Assembly: GCA_938005265.1 (NCBI GenBank)
Contig: CALLOA010000120.1
Location: forward strand, 1 to 55,687
From: an uncultured Granulosicoccaceae bacterium
GTDB taxonomy: Bacteria; Pseudomonadota; Gammaproteobacteria; Granulosicoccales; Granulosicoccaceae
Direction of reading: 5' to 3'
DNA length: 55,687 bases
Part shown: one piece after another, positions 38,037-46,158 of the stretch
How positions within the stretch are numbered: position 1 is the stretch's first letter
Layout of the letters: each line of letters begins with the position of its first letter
Made by a program: the position numbers and the translations under genes
Notes under the pieces: generated by a model
Databases searched by the model: none
The model's input: the letters and a program-made list of their open reading frames with translations, nothing else
What the model was told of the DNA's origin: nothing

Positions 38037-40249
38037 TAGCCTGCAGCCCTCACCCACACTGCAGTATCGTGGAATACAGCACCACCGTTTGGCTTGCCCG
38101 GTTCAGATGAAATTAGAACATTGATGCCTAAAGGGGGTTGGACTGACGTCGATGCCTCATCACATTCGTCATTGGCAAACTCTGCTATCGGCCAGAGACT
38201 TTCGCAAACGACGGTACCTGGTTGCACGCCATCAAAACTCTCGGCGCTGAGATTGACTTTACCCAGATCATTCCCCACTACCAGCAAATCACCATCAGCG
38301 ATACCCAATGATTTACAGTCATCAGGATGTATTTTCAGACTCGGGCGTTTTTCCATTTTGCGAGAGGAAGGAGTCTCGGTAAAAGACGTATTTAAAAATT
38401 GCCGGGAGGGGGCTGCCACCAACCTGAATGGCTTTTCATCACTGGGTTGGTCTATGGTAGGCCAGTGATCCGGCAAGGCCGGCATACCTTCAGAATCCGG
38501 TCCCACGCGAGACCAGTCCGGCCTGAAATGAAATTTTTTATCGGGCGTTGCAAAGCCGTCAATAAAGTTTGCAGTTTTAAAAGGTAGAGCGCGATCGACC
38601 CAGTGCTGATCATAAAGAGTTTCTGCATCTGAATAACCGGAATTCGCCAGCACACCATTCATCACCTGCCACTCGCTCATGCCATCGGCTTCACTGTCAT
38701 GACCCAATCGCTTTAATATTTCGGAAACAACAAAATGATTACTGCGACAGTCGCCTAATGGCTCGACTACTTTTTTCGTAACCTGAAAGTGAGTATGACC
38801 ACCGGCCTGGTACATATCATCATGCTCGAGAAACATGGTTGCCGGTAACACAATATCAGCCAGGCGAGCCGTTTCAGTCATAAACTGTTCATGCACCACA
38901 GTAAACAGATCATCACGCACCAACCCTGAGTACACTTTGCTACTGTCAGGTGCTACCACCAATGGATTGGTATTCTGAACAAACAAAGCCTTGATGGGCG
39001 GCCCACTTTGCAAATCTTTCGTATTACCGGTGAGCACTTCACCCAGGCGTGACTGGTCCAGTACACGAGTATTGGCGACCCGGTCACTTGCCTGATTCAG
39101 AGATGTATCTATCTGATAGATATCACCCTGACTGTAAAGCGCCCCGCCTCCCTCATGCAACCAGGCACCTGTGATAGCTGGCAGGCAGGTGGCGGCATGC
39201 ATATTCACCGAACCATTGCGCGAGCGTGAAAACCCGTAACCGCAACGAAGAAATGATTTTTTTGTCGCACCATAGCTACGCGCGAACCTTACGATCTCCT
39301 CTGTGCTCAATCCGGTTATATCTGCAGCCCAGGCTGGTGTTTTCGTCGCAAAGTGTTTCTCGATATCGGTATCGAAATCGGTATAACGCGCCAGGTATTC
39401 ACGGTCAGCAAAATCCTCTTCCAGTAACACATGGATAACGGCGCATGCCAACGCGCCATCGGTGCCGGGACGCAACATCAGATGCTGATCCGCCTTGTCC
39501 GCAGTACCGGTCCTGTAGGGATCGATCACAACTAATTTAGCACCATTGTTACGCCTGGCTTTCGCAATGTGGTGCATGACATTAACCTGCGTACTAACAG
39601 GGTTACCGCCCCAGACCACGATCAGATCGCTATCCTGCATATGGCGTGCGTCCGAGCCTCGCTTGGCACCAGTTCCAACTTTCCAACCGGCGTCGGCAAG
39701 AGTTATACAAAATGTTGCATGCTGGCGCGAGGTACCCAACAGATTTCGCATACGTTCTATGCAATCACGTTGCACCAGGCCCATAGTGCCAGCATAGTGA
39801 TAAGGCCAGATCGCTTCAGCACCAAACTCATCAATAATTTTACGATAACGTTCAGTGATAACATCGAGTGCATCATCCCAGCTCACGGGCTCAAAACTAC
39901 TGCGATCTGCCAGCACACCGTTGTAACCGCCAGTGCCTGGCAACAGGCTTTTGTTGCTACCGGCCTTGCGAAGCAGTGGCTGAGTAAGGCGTTCTGGATG
40001 GTGGATGCGTTCGGCGTAGCGCGATACCTTGGCGCAAATGACACCCTCGGTGTAAGAATTGTCTTTCGCACCGTATACCCTTCCAATCGTGCCAGCTTCA
40101 GTAAGCTCGACTTCCAGCGCACAGGTACTGGGACAATCGTGCGGGCAGGCAGAATGCACGCGCGGCAACCGCTGTCTGGGACTGCGAGCGGAGGGTTGTT
40201 GTTGCGTCTTTTTCGTCTGGGGCACTTGCTGGGAATTCGTCTGGCTCAT
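38036..40249 (-). CDS. Molybdopterin-dependent oxidoreductase (formate dehydrogenase/NapA-like)
   Basis: The 737-residue protein belongs to the DMSO-reductase superfamily. An N-terminal 4Fe-4S site is formed by Cys35, Cys39, Cys43 (CPHDCPSTC) and Cys72 (GVICAK). Cys181 in HATFCITLADAGW aligns by pattern with the Mo-ligating Cys of NapA and formate dehydrogenases. Landmarks of the cofactor domains include VVWGGNPVSTQVNVMHH, LLRPGTDGALACAV (approximately) and ALFVQNTNPLVVAPDS; a molydopterin dinucleotide-binding domain occupies the last 120 residues. No twin-arginine signal is present, so it is cytosolic. It overlaps the GS-like gene by one base (TAATG). The substrate is unknown. Confidence 0.92.
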   Translation of the reverse strand: MSQTNSQQVPQTKKTQQQPSARSPRQRLPRVHSACPHDCPSTCALEVELTEAGTIGRVYGAKDNSYTEGVICAKVSRYAERIHHPERLTQPLLRKAGSNKSLLPGTGGYNGVLADRSSFEPVSWDDALDVITERYRKIIDEFGAEAIWPYHYAGTMGLVQRDCIERMRNLLGTSRQHATFCITLADAGWKVGTGAKRGSDARHMQDSDLIVVWGGNPVSTQVNVMHHIAKARRNNGAKLVVIDPYRTGTADKADQHLMLRPGTDGALACAVIHVLLEEDFADREYLARYTDFDTDIEKHFATKTPAWAADITGLSTEEIVRFARSYGATKKSFLRCGYGFSRSRNGSVNMHAATCLPAITGAWLHEGGGALYSQGDIYQIDTSLNQASDRVANTRVLDQSRLGEVLTGNTKDLQSGPPIKALFVQNTNPLVVAPDSSKVYSGLVRDDLFTVVHEQFMTETARLADIVLPATMFLEHDDMYQAGGHTHFQVTKKVVEPLGDCRSNHFVVSEILKRLGHDSEADGMSEWQVMNGVLANSGYSDAETLYDQHWVDRALPFKTANFIDGFATPDKKFHFRPDWSRVGPDSEGMPALPDHWPTIDQPSDEKPFRLVAAPSRQFLNTSFTETPSSRKMEKRPSLKIHPDDCKSLGIADGDLLVVGNDLGKVNLSAESFDGVQPGTVVCESLWPIAEFANDECDEASTSVQPPLGINVLISSEPGKPNGGAVFHDTAVWVRAAG

Positions 40250-40350
40250 AGAGGTATCGGCATACAGCCCGCGGCTAAATCATATGAGTCTATATTAGCG
40301 AATATTGACCGCCGGAATCCGATTTATGCAGTAATGTGCGGTACACGAGT

Positions 40351-41496
40351 TCAGGCAAATAATGATTTACTTGCCAATTCAGCACCCTGACACAGACTTT
40401 TGAGCTTTTCCCAGGCAATATCGCCATCCACCGCTCCAAATCCTGCAAAGGTTGCGAAGCCACAGTCTGTGCCGGCAATAACACGTTCACGGCCAACCAG
40501 ATTGGCGTACTGAGTTATGCGATCGGCTACCAGCTGCGGGTGCTCAACAAAATTCGTGGTTGTATCGATGACACCCGGTATCAGGACATAGTCATCGGGA
40601 ATGGCTGTCTCGTGGAACGCACGCCATTCATGAGAATGCCGCGGATTGGAGGCTTCAAACAGCAATGCCCTGGGTTTGGCTTTGAGCAGCACGGGCAATA
40701 CTTTGGGTAGCGCAATGTCGCATATATGCGGACCCTCATAATTTCCCCAACAACAATGCAGCCGTACGCGGTCACCCGGAATGTTCCTTAGTGCATGGTT
40801 CAGCACCTCAACATGTCGCTCAGCCTGCTGAACAAACTCCTCATCACTCAGGTGAGTAAACATGACGTGACGCCCCAGCCCCAGATCAGGACTATCGAGT
40901 TGCAATATCAAACCTGCTTCTACAATAGCTTCATATTCATGGCGCATGGCTTCAGCAACATTTTCCAGGTACTCTTCATGCGTGTTGTGATACTCACTCG
41001 GCTGAAACAAGGCAATGACTCCAGGCGTTGCAGAATTCATAAAGCCTTCTTCAAAACCGTGTTTTTGCATGGCAGCTTTTTGAGTCGCTATATCTTTATG
41101 CAGCGGTTCAAGATTTTTAACTTCAATCCTGTCTACGCAAACAGGACGTTTATACGTAGGCGTGCCACCTGAATTAGCGAGCTTTTCCAGAAAACCGGGG
41201 AATTGTTTTAAATCAGCCGGCGGTGTTCGCGGACTATCTCCGGCAAAACCGCTTAACCTGTCTTTTATATATGTCGCATAGGAAATCTTGCTCATCTCTC
41301 CATCAGATGGCACCGATATCCCGGCCTCGCGCTGTTGCCGTGTTACAGAATCTACAGCCTGATCGATGACACGATCAAACTCGGCGGCTTCAACGGTCTC
41401 TTCACGTTCGCGTGCAAACACCAGCTCGGTCACATCTGCCGGCCGGGGCAAAGAGCCAACATGAGTGGTCAACACATGATCAGTGGAGGTTCGCAT
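40351..41496 (-). CDS. Cobalamin-independent methionine synthase II-like methyltransferase
   Basis: The 381-residue protein is a single UROD/MetE-type barrel, half the length of MetE. It keeps the zinc ligands of MetE: His247 and Cys249 (LHCCWGN), a Glu at 281 (LLFEASN) and Cys345 (GTDCGF). The start THVGSLPRP and the ending IAWEKLKSL are typical of the MetE C-terminal domain. Such stand-alone proteins transfer methyl groups to a thiol from varied donors and often sit in catabolic clusters. I start at the ATG at 41496; the frame is open to 41577 but the upstream residues are not family-like. It is 71 bases after the bicupin gene and 101 before the molybdoenzyme. Confidence 0.85.
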   Translation of the reverse strand: MRTSTDHVLTTHVGSLPRPADVTELVFAREREETVEAAEFDRVIDQAVDSVTRQQREAGISVPSDGEMSKISYATYIKDRLSGFAGDSPRTPPADLKQFPGFLEKLANSGGTPTYKRPVCVDRIEVKNLEPLHKDIATQKAAMQKHGFEEGFMNSATPGVIALFQPSEYHNTHEEYLENVAEAMRHEYEAIVEAGLILQLDSPDLGLGRHVMFTHLSDEEFVQQAERHVEVLNHALRNIPGDRVRLHCCWGNYEGPHICDIALPKVLPVLLKAKPRALLFEASNPRHSHEWRAFHETAIPDDYVLIPGVIDTTTNFVEHPQLVADRITQYANLVGRERVIAGTDCGFATFAGFGAVDGDIAWEKLKSLCQGAELASKSLFA

Positions 41497-41567
41497 AGTA
41501 GTCGCATTTTCCAATAGGGTTTGTGTGATACAAACAAGAGCTAAATCTAAAAGCCGATACTCAACCT

Positions 41568-42611
41568 TCAGCTGCAAAATTCGGGAGGCTGCGGATTATC
41601 AGCACCTCGAACAACAAACAGCTGACAATCCTCAGAGGATGCATTTTTAAAACTACGTACACTGGCTACTGGCACGGTCAGTGTATCGCCCGCCTGCAGA
41701 ACGGTTTCGCCCAGATCATCAAGTGCAACGTGCAACTCGCCCTGCTGCACAAAAAAAACTTCCGGTTCCGCTCTGCGATGTCTCGCCACTTCTGCACCCG
41801 GAGACAGAGCCAGCTGGCGCAGATTAAATCCATGCGGCCACCAACCGGCTATCGGCCCCGCGCTAAAACCATCAGCGGTTGCCTGTGGCGTAATGACTGC
41901 CGCCTCAACAACCCCTGACGCAGCAGATTTTACAAGAGCCGAGTCCGGGTTAGCTTCAAGATCAGCAAAGTGTGCCACGCAAGCTGCCATTTTTGATGCA
42001 TCCGGGGTTGCAAGTTGTGCTATCTCGTCTGCACCCGGTGGCTGCTCCAGTACGGCATTATCCGGTACGATTTCGCCCATGGTGGTATCAACCAAACGCC
42101 CGCCCTTTAGCAAAACCAATCCGTACTGTTTTGCCAGATCGAAAACCTGAGGTGCCCAGGTCACCTTGCCGGGATCATCGCCACCTAATACAGCAAACAG
42201 GAACCCGGTTTCATCACCAATATTTTCGAAGCCGCGAAACATGCCTGTTGGAATGGAAATCGTATCCCCGGGTTGCAGCCGGACTTCACCATCCTTGCCA
42301 TCAACGCCAAACATAAAACGCCAACTGCCGGAATGAACAACAAATACTTCAGCTGTGATATGACTGTGTTGTGAATTCAGGCAGCGCGGCGGCTGACGCG
42401 CGCCACCTATATTAAACCCATGCGCTTCCGGCACGTGCACATGCTGATTAGGATTTTCGGAAACACCTGGCCCGATGATGGTGAAATTTTCTTTGGCGTC
42501 TGAACCCGGACTGCGCGAGTCAACAAACGCGTTCTTGCACGGCACCAAATCCGCGTAACGGACAATTCTGCTATCAAGCGTGTTGGTTTGGGATTGCATA
42601 TTGTTTACCAT
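41568..42611 (-). CDS. Bicupin domain protein
   Basis: The protein (347 residues from the ATG at 42611, 343 from the ATG at 42599) holds two cupin barrels. The first has QHSHITAEVFVVHSG and later PGDTISIPTGMFRGFEN; the second has ARHRRAEPEVFFVQQGEL and AGDTLTVPVASVRSFKN. The His-x-His and Glu of the first metal motif are present in domain one, but the third His of the usual second motif is replaced in both, so metal binding may be altered. Possible roles are dioxygenase, lyase or isomerase. The cluster context suggests a catabolic step. Start choice is uncertain, as no clear ribosome-binding site is visible. Confidence 0.8.
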   Translation of the reverse strand: MVNNMQSQTNTLDSRIVRYADLVPCKNAFVDSRSPGSDAKENFTIIGPGVSENPNQHVHVPEAHGFNIGGARQPPRCLNSQHSHITAEVFVVHSGSWRFMFGVDGKDGEVRLQPGDTISIPTGMFRGFENIGDETGFLFAVLGGDDPGKVTWAPQVFDLAKQYGLVLLKGGRLVDTTMGEIVPDNAVLEQPPGADEIAQLATPDASKMAACVAHFADLEANPDSALVKSAASGVVEAAVITPQATADGFSAGPIAGWWPHGFNLRQLALSPGAEVARHRRAEPEVFFVQQGELHVALDDLGETVLQAGDTLTVPVASVRSFKNASSEDCQLFVVRGADNPQPPEFCS

Positions 42612-42638
42612 CGAAGGGTATTGCAAATGTTGTTGGAT

Positions 42639-43418
42639 TCAACCCGCTGTCCAACCACCGTCAATCATCAGGGATGTACCGGTTATCAACGCTGAGGCAT
42701 CAGAGGCCAGAAACACAACCGGCCCCATAATGTCTTCGACTTCACCAATCCGGTCGAGTTTGATTTTCGAGCGGATCCATGACATGCGATCGGGATCATT
42801 AAGAGTTGATTCCGTTAACGGTGTTGCTATGAATGTCGGGCAGATCGTATTAACACGAATACCACTTTTGCCAACTTCTATCGCCAGGGCACGCGTCCAA
42901 CCCTCAACCGCAAACTTTGATGCGCAGTAAACGGAACGGTCGACCCCACCGATATGCCCCATCTGCGAAGAGGTGGTGATAATCGAACCTTTCTTACCCT
43001 GCGCCAGCATGGCCGCCACTACAAGCTTGGCAATATGGAAGGCACCACGCAGATTGACGTTCATGACAGCATCAAAATCATCCATATCAACATCAACCAT
43101 TGCTGCATGCCTTGCAATGCCAGCATTGTTCACAAGAATGTCGAGCGCCGGCAGGCTAGCGATGGCTGATTCGATAGATGCAGGGTCAGCCGCATCCAGA
43201 ATCAGCGTATCTGCTCTGCCCGGCCCCTCTGCACAACGTTTGCAAATCGCCTCGGCAGCGACTTCCAGATCATCGAGACTGCGAGCAGCCAGAGTGACAT
43301 GGGCACCGGCATCAGCCAGCGCAACAGCTGCAGCCAGTCCAATACCTCGACTTGCACCGGTGACCAGTGCACGCTTGTTTTCCACAGAGAAGGACGGTGT
43401 GGTTGGCAGTTTCATCAT
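42639..43418 (-). CDS. Short-chain dehydrogenase/reductase
   Basis: The 259-residue cytosolic oxidoreductase has the classical SDR motifs: nucleotide-binding TGASRGIG (residues 20-27), NNAG after the fourth strand, catalytic Ser in TTSSQMGHIGG and YCASK (Tyr and Lys, near 170), and the C-terminal MIDGGW. I start at the tandem ATGs at 43418, seven bases after the HisD-like stop; the frame is open upstream through that gene but in a non-family sequence. It probably oxidises a secondary alcohol together with the adjoining HisD-like dehydrogenase. Confidence 0.92.
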   Translation of the reverse strand: MMKLPTTPSFSVENKRALVTGASRGIGLAAAVALADAGAHVTLAARSLDDLEVAAEAICKRCAEGPGRADTLILDAADPASIESAIASLPALDILVNNAGIARHAAMVDVDMDDFDAVMNVNLRGAFHIAKLVVAAMLAQGKKGSIITTSSQMGHIGGVDRSVYCASKFAVEGWTRALAIEVGKSGIRVNTICPTFIATPLTESTLNDPDRMSWIRSKIKLDRIGEVEDIMGPVVFLASDASALITGTSLMIDGGWTAG

Positions 43419-43425
43419 CAATCTC

Positions 43426-44739
43426 TCATAAGGGTTCAGCAGCACCGGCATAGGGCACGTTCCTGCCGCCATAGCGTCGTACGCGGATATTGGCCTGTTC
43501 AGCATGCCCCGCAAACCCTTCAAGGATGCATAGTCTTGAGCAATACTCGCCAACCAGCGCGGACGCTTCGTCAGTTAATACTCGCTGGAAAGTATGAGTT
43601 TTGATGAATTTGCCAACCCACAAGCCACCCGTGTAGCGACCGGCACGCTTGGTTGGCAGAGTGTGGTTGGTACCAATAACCTTATCACCATAAGCCACGT
43701 TAGTTCGCGGCCCCAGAAACAAAGCACCATAGTTGGTCATATTGTCGAGAAAGTAATCCGGATCCTCAGTCATGACTTGTACATGCTCAAACGCCAGTCG
43801 ATCAGCGAAGGCAACCATCTCATTAACAGAATCACAAACGATCACTTCACCATAATCGCGCCAGGCGACTTTCGCAATTTCAGCCGTCGGCAAAATCTCA
43901 AGCAGACGCTCAACTTCCGTCATGGTGTCTTTTGCTAATTGTTCCGAGTTTGTCAGCAAAACAGCAGGCGATGTCGGGCCGTGTTCAGCCTGGCCGAGCA
44001 AATCGGTGGCGCAGAGTTCTGCATCAGAACTATCATCGGCGATGACCAGTGTTTCGGTTGGGCCGGCAAACAGATCGATACCGACGCGACCATACAACTG
44101 CCGCTTGGCCTCAGCGACATAGGCGTTGCCCGGACCCACCAGCATATCGACAGCTTCAATGGACTCGGTTCCCAACGACATCGCTGCAACAGCCTGTGTG
44201 CCTCCCAACACAAGAATTTCATCCGCTCCACCCATATGCATGGCGGCGACTATGGCAGGATGCGGACCGCCTTCAAACGGTGGTGCTGAGGCTATAACAC
44301 GCGGCACACCGGCCACCTTGGCAGTGACAACACTCATGTGTGCTGATGCCACCATCGGATACTTGCCACCGGGCACATAGCAACCGACAGAATTGACCGG
44401 CACATTTTTGTGCCCGAGAACAACGCCGGGAAGTGTTTCTACCTCAACATCCCGTAAGGCCGCGCGCTGGTGCTCGGCAAACTCTCTCACCTGCTTCTGC
44501 GCAAACCGGATATCTTCCAGATCGCGCTTTGAAACCGCCGACATCGCACGTTCAATTTCCCGCTCCGGCAATTTGAAAGAATCAGGAGACCAATCATCGA
44601 ATTTCGTCGAAAACTCCCGAACCGCCGCATCTCCCCGACTCTCTATTTCAGACAGCAAACCCTCTACAATGCTTCGAACCCGGGCATCATCATCAGCCCG
44701 TTCAGCTTGCGGTTTACCTTTTTTAAGGTGTTTTGCCAC
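43426..44739 (-). CDS. Histidinol dehydrogenase-like, probably HpsN (sulfopropanediol dehydrogenase) group
   Basis: The 437-residue protein is of the HisD fold: [68 protein letters not shown] and [20 protein letters not shown]. It differs from biosynthetic HisD in the substrate-side region ([15 protein letters not shown] instead of the usual ARFSSGLSV), and no his genes are nearby. The pattern fits the catabolic subgroup that includes HpsN of marine roseobacters, which oxidises 2,3-dihydroxypropane-1-sulfonate to sulfolactate. The subgroup assignment is from memory of its sequence pattern. It is the first gene of the cluster, about 90 bases after a good promoter. Confidence 0.85.
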   Translation of the reverse strand: MAKHLKKGKPQAERADDDARVRSIVEGLLSEIESRGDAAVREFSTKFDDWSPDSFKLPEREIERAMSAVSKRDLEDIRFAQKQVREFAEHQRAALRDVEVETLPGVVLGHKNVPVNSVGCYVPGGKYPMVASAHMSVVTAKVAGVPRVIASAPPFEGGPHPAIVAAMHMGGADEILVLGGTQAVAAMSLGTESIEAVDMLVGPGNAYVAEAKRQLYGRVGIDLFAGPTETLVIADDSSDAELCATDLLGQAEHGPTSPAVLLTNSEQLAKDTMTEVERLLEILPTAEIAKVAWRDYGEVIVCDSVNEMVAFADRLAFEHVQVMTEDPDYFLDNMTNYGALFLGPRTNVAYGDKVIGTNHTLPTKRAGRYTGGLWVGKFIKTHTFQRVLTDEASALVGEYCSRLCILEGFAGHAEQANIRVRRYGGRNVPYAGAAEPL

Positions 44740-44837
44740 GACAGGATATTCCTCGAATGGATACAGGAAAATGCAGATTCAGGCGTTTGCTGAGAGAGCA
44801 GTCAGCGCGCTCTGAATACGCATTCAAAGTCCCGACG

Positions 44838-44866
44838 ACTATATAATCATTGCAGGGTCATCGCAA
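44838..44866 (-). promoter_or_regulatory. Candidate sigma-70 promoter of the six-gene cluster
   Basis: On the minus strand TTGCGA (44866-44861) and TATAGT (44843-44838) are separated by exactly 17 bases, matching four of six and five of six consensus positions. The expected start near 44831 gives a leader of about 92 bases before the HisD-like ATG. Confidence 0.45.
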
Positions 44867-44902
44867 GCAGGACAACAGGCTGTAAGGCGCTGGCACGCCC
44901 GG

Positions 44903-45214
44903 CTATTCCCAGATAATGTCGTGGTTTTCAGCGATAGCGGCTTGCAGCATTTCGAGTAGCGGGATGGCTCGGGTAGACAGGCTCACTGCTGCTTCCCCCT
45001 CATTCCCGCTGGAATCTGCCTTTTCAGAAGCGGATGCCTCATTACTCTGATCAACAGCAAGTTTTTGCTGCAGCGAAGCACGAGCCGCTGCGACATCCGC
45101 CGCCATGATGGCCCCTGGAACATTGCCGCTCTGCCCCATCATTTTCAGCAATGATTTGGCGGCACTGTCGAACATCAGGATATCGCCATGGGATTGCGAT
45201 TTGAAAGTAACCAT
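44903..45214 (-). CDS. DUF1840 family protein
   Basis: The 103-residue product begins MVTFKSQSHGDILMFDSAAK and has a conserved KSLLKMMGQSGNVPGAI region and a C-terminal RAIPLLEMLQAAI, which is the DUF1840 pattern; members are small cytosolic proteins of unknown function. A low-complexity Ser/Glu/Ala stretch (about residues 58-78) is inserted before the C-terminal helix. I start at the ATG at 45214 because the family begins there; the open frame is longer upstream. GAGGT stands at some distance. It is divergent from the YdjM-like gene. Confidence 0.85.
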   Translation of the reverse strand: MVTFKSQSHGDILMFDSAAKSLLKMMGQSGNVPGAIMAADVAAARASLQQKLAVDQSNEASASEKADSSGNEGEAAVSLSTRAIPLLEMLQAAIAENHDIIWE

Positions 45215-45301
45215 CAGTGTTTGTAACCTCGATCGGCGATATTTTTTGGTCAGGATTACCTGGTACCGCGTGGCGGGCCTTGGCACCTATACTCATGCGA
45301 T

Positions 45302-46057
45302 ATGGCAAACTTTAACACACACGTCACGGGTGCCGCCGCCTTCAGCGGACTGCTTAGCACCATGTTCCTCAAAGCTGATCTGGTTGCTTTACCAGATGCC
45401 TTCTTACTGGCATTCAGCGGGGTAGTTGGCGGCATCTTGCCCGACATCGACCTGAAGTATTCGCATCCTAGCAAGATTGTCTTCACCACGCTTGCCGTAA
45501 TTATTTCACTAGCCTGGGTATTCTCCAGTAACGCGCCTTTGTCTGTAGTCGAGCTATGGATATTCGGTCTGTTGCTGTTTCTTTTTATCCGTTATCCAGT
45601 TTGGGCAGCATTCGATAAATTCACTGTGCACCGTGGTTCCTTGCACTCGATAGCTGCAGCGTGCATGTTCGGCATGGGCACTGTTGTATTGGCATTCCAA
45701 TGCTTCAACCAAGCAGCAGATGTTGCATGGTTAACAGGTGTTTTCGTGTTTATTGGCTGCATATTCCATCTGACTCTGGACGAAATCTACAGCGTCGATT
45801 TTATGGACCAGCGCATCAAACGATCGTTTGGCAGCGCAATGAAGCTGGTTGATATGGATCGTATTGTGCCAAGCAGCGTGGTAATTCTGATCACCTTTCT
45901 GGCCTGGATATTTACACCGCCAAGCGGGGGACTACTGCAGCAATTAACCGAACCCGAATACCATGAAAAGCTTTTCGATAACTTTTTGCCAAATGGAATA
46001 CCTGATTACCTGCAGTCAGTAATATCGATAGGTCAGAACAGCCGCGTCAAAGAATAA
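45302..46057 (+). CDS. YdjM/DUF457-type membrane-bound metal-dependent hydrolase
   Basis: The 251-residue inner-membrane protein matches the YdjM-like family: NFNTHVTGAAAFSG at the start, GGILPDIDLKYSHPSK, VHRGSLHS and HLTLDEIYSVDF, which supply a His/Asp metal set. About five hydrophobic segments are present. The family is predicted to be a phospholipase-like or other metal-dependent hydrolase; the reaction is unproven. It is divergent from the DUF1840 gene and convergent with the repeat protein, separated by a bidirectional terminator. Confidence 0.85.
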   Translation: MANFNTHVTGAAAFSGLLSTMFLKADLVALPDAFLLAFSGVVGGILPDIDLKYSHPSKIVFTTLAVIISLAWVFSSNAPLSVVELWIFGLLLFLFIRYPVWAAFDKFTVHRGSLHSIAAACMFGMGTVVLAFQCFNQAADVAWLTGVFVFIGCIFHLTLDEIYSVDFMDQRIKRSFGSAMKLVDMDRIVPSSVVILITFLAWIFTPPSGGLLQQLTEPEYHEKLFDNFLPNGIPDYLQSVISIGQNSRVKE

Positions 46058-46106
46058 GAAGACAAAGACAATACGGTATACACAACACTCTACTGAAATA
46101 TCAGGC

Positions 46107-46140
46107 AAAAAAAAAGCCGGCTTGAAGCCGGCTTTTTTCT
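46107..46140. terminator. Bidirectional intrinsic terminator
   Basis: AAAAAAGCCGGC (46110-46121) and GCCGGCTTTTTT (46127-46138) form a perfect stem around a five-base loop, with A- and T-runs on both sides. It serves the YdjM-like gene on the plus strand and the repeat protein gene on the minus strand. Confidence 0.92.
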
Positions 46141-46158
46141 AAGAATGCCCAAACCTGA

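Noticed and set aside
39569-40390. Open plus-strand frame of 273 codons antisense to the molybdenum oxidoreductase
   Set aside because: It mirrors the codon structure of a clear, motif-rich gene on the other strand and shows no family-like features.
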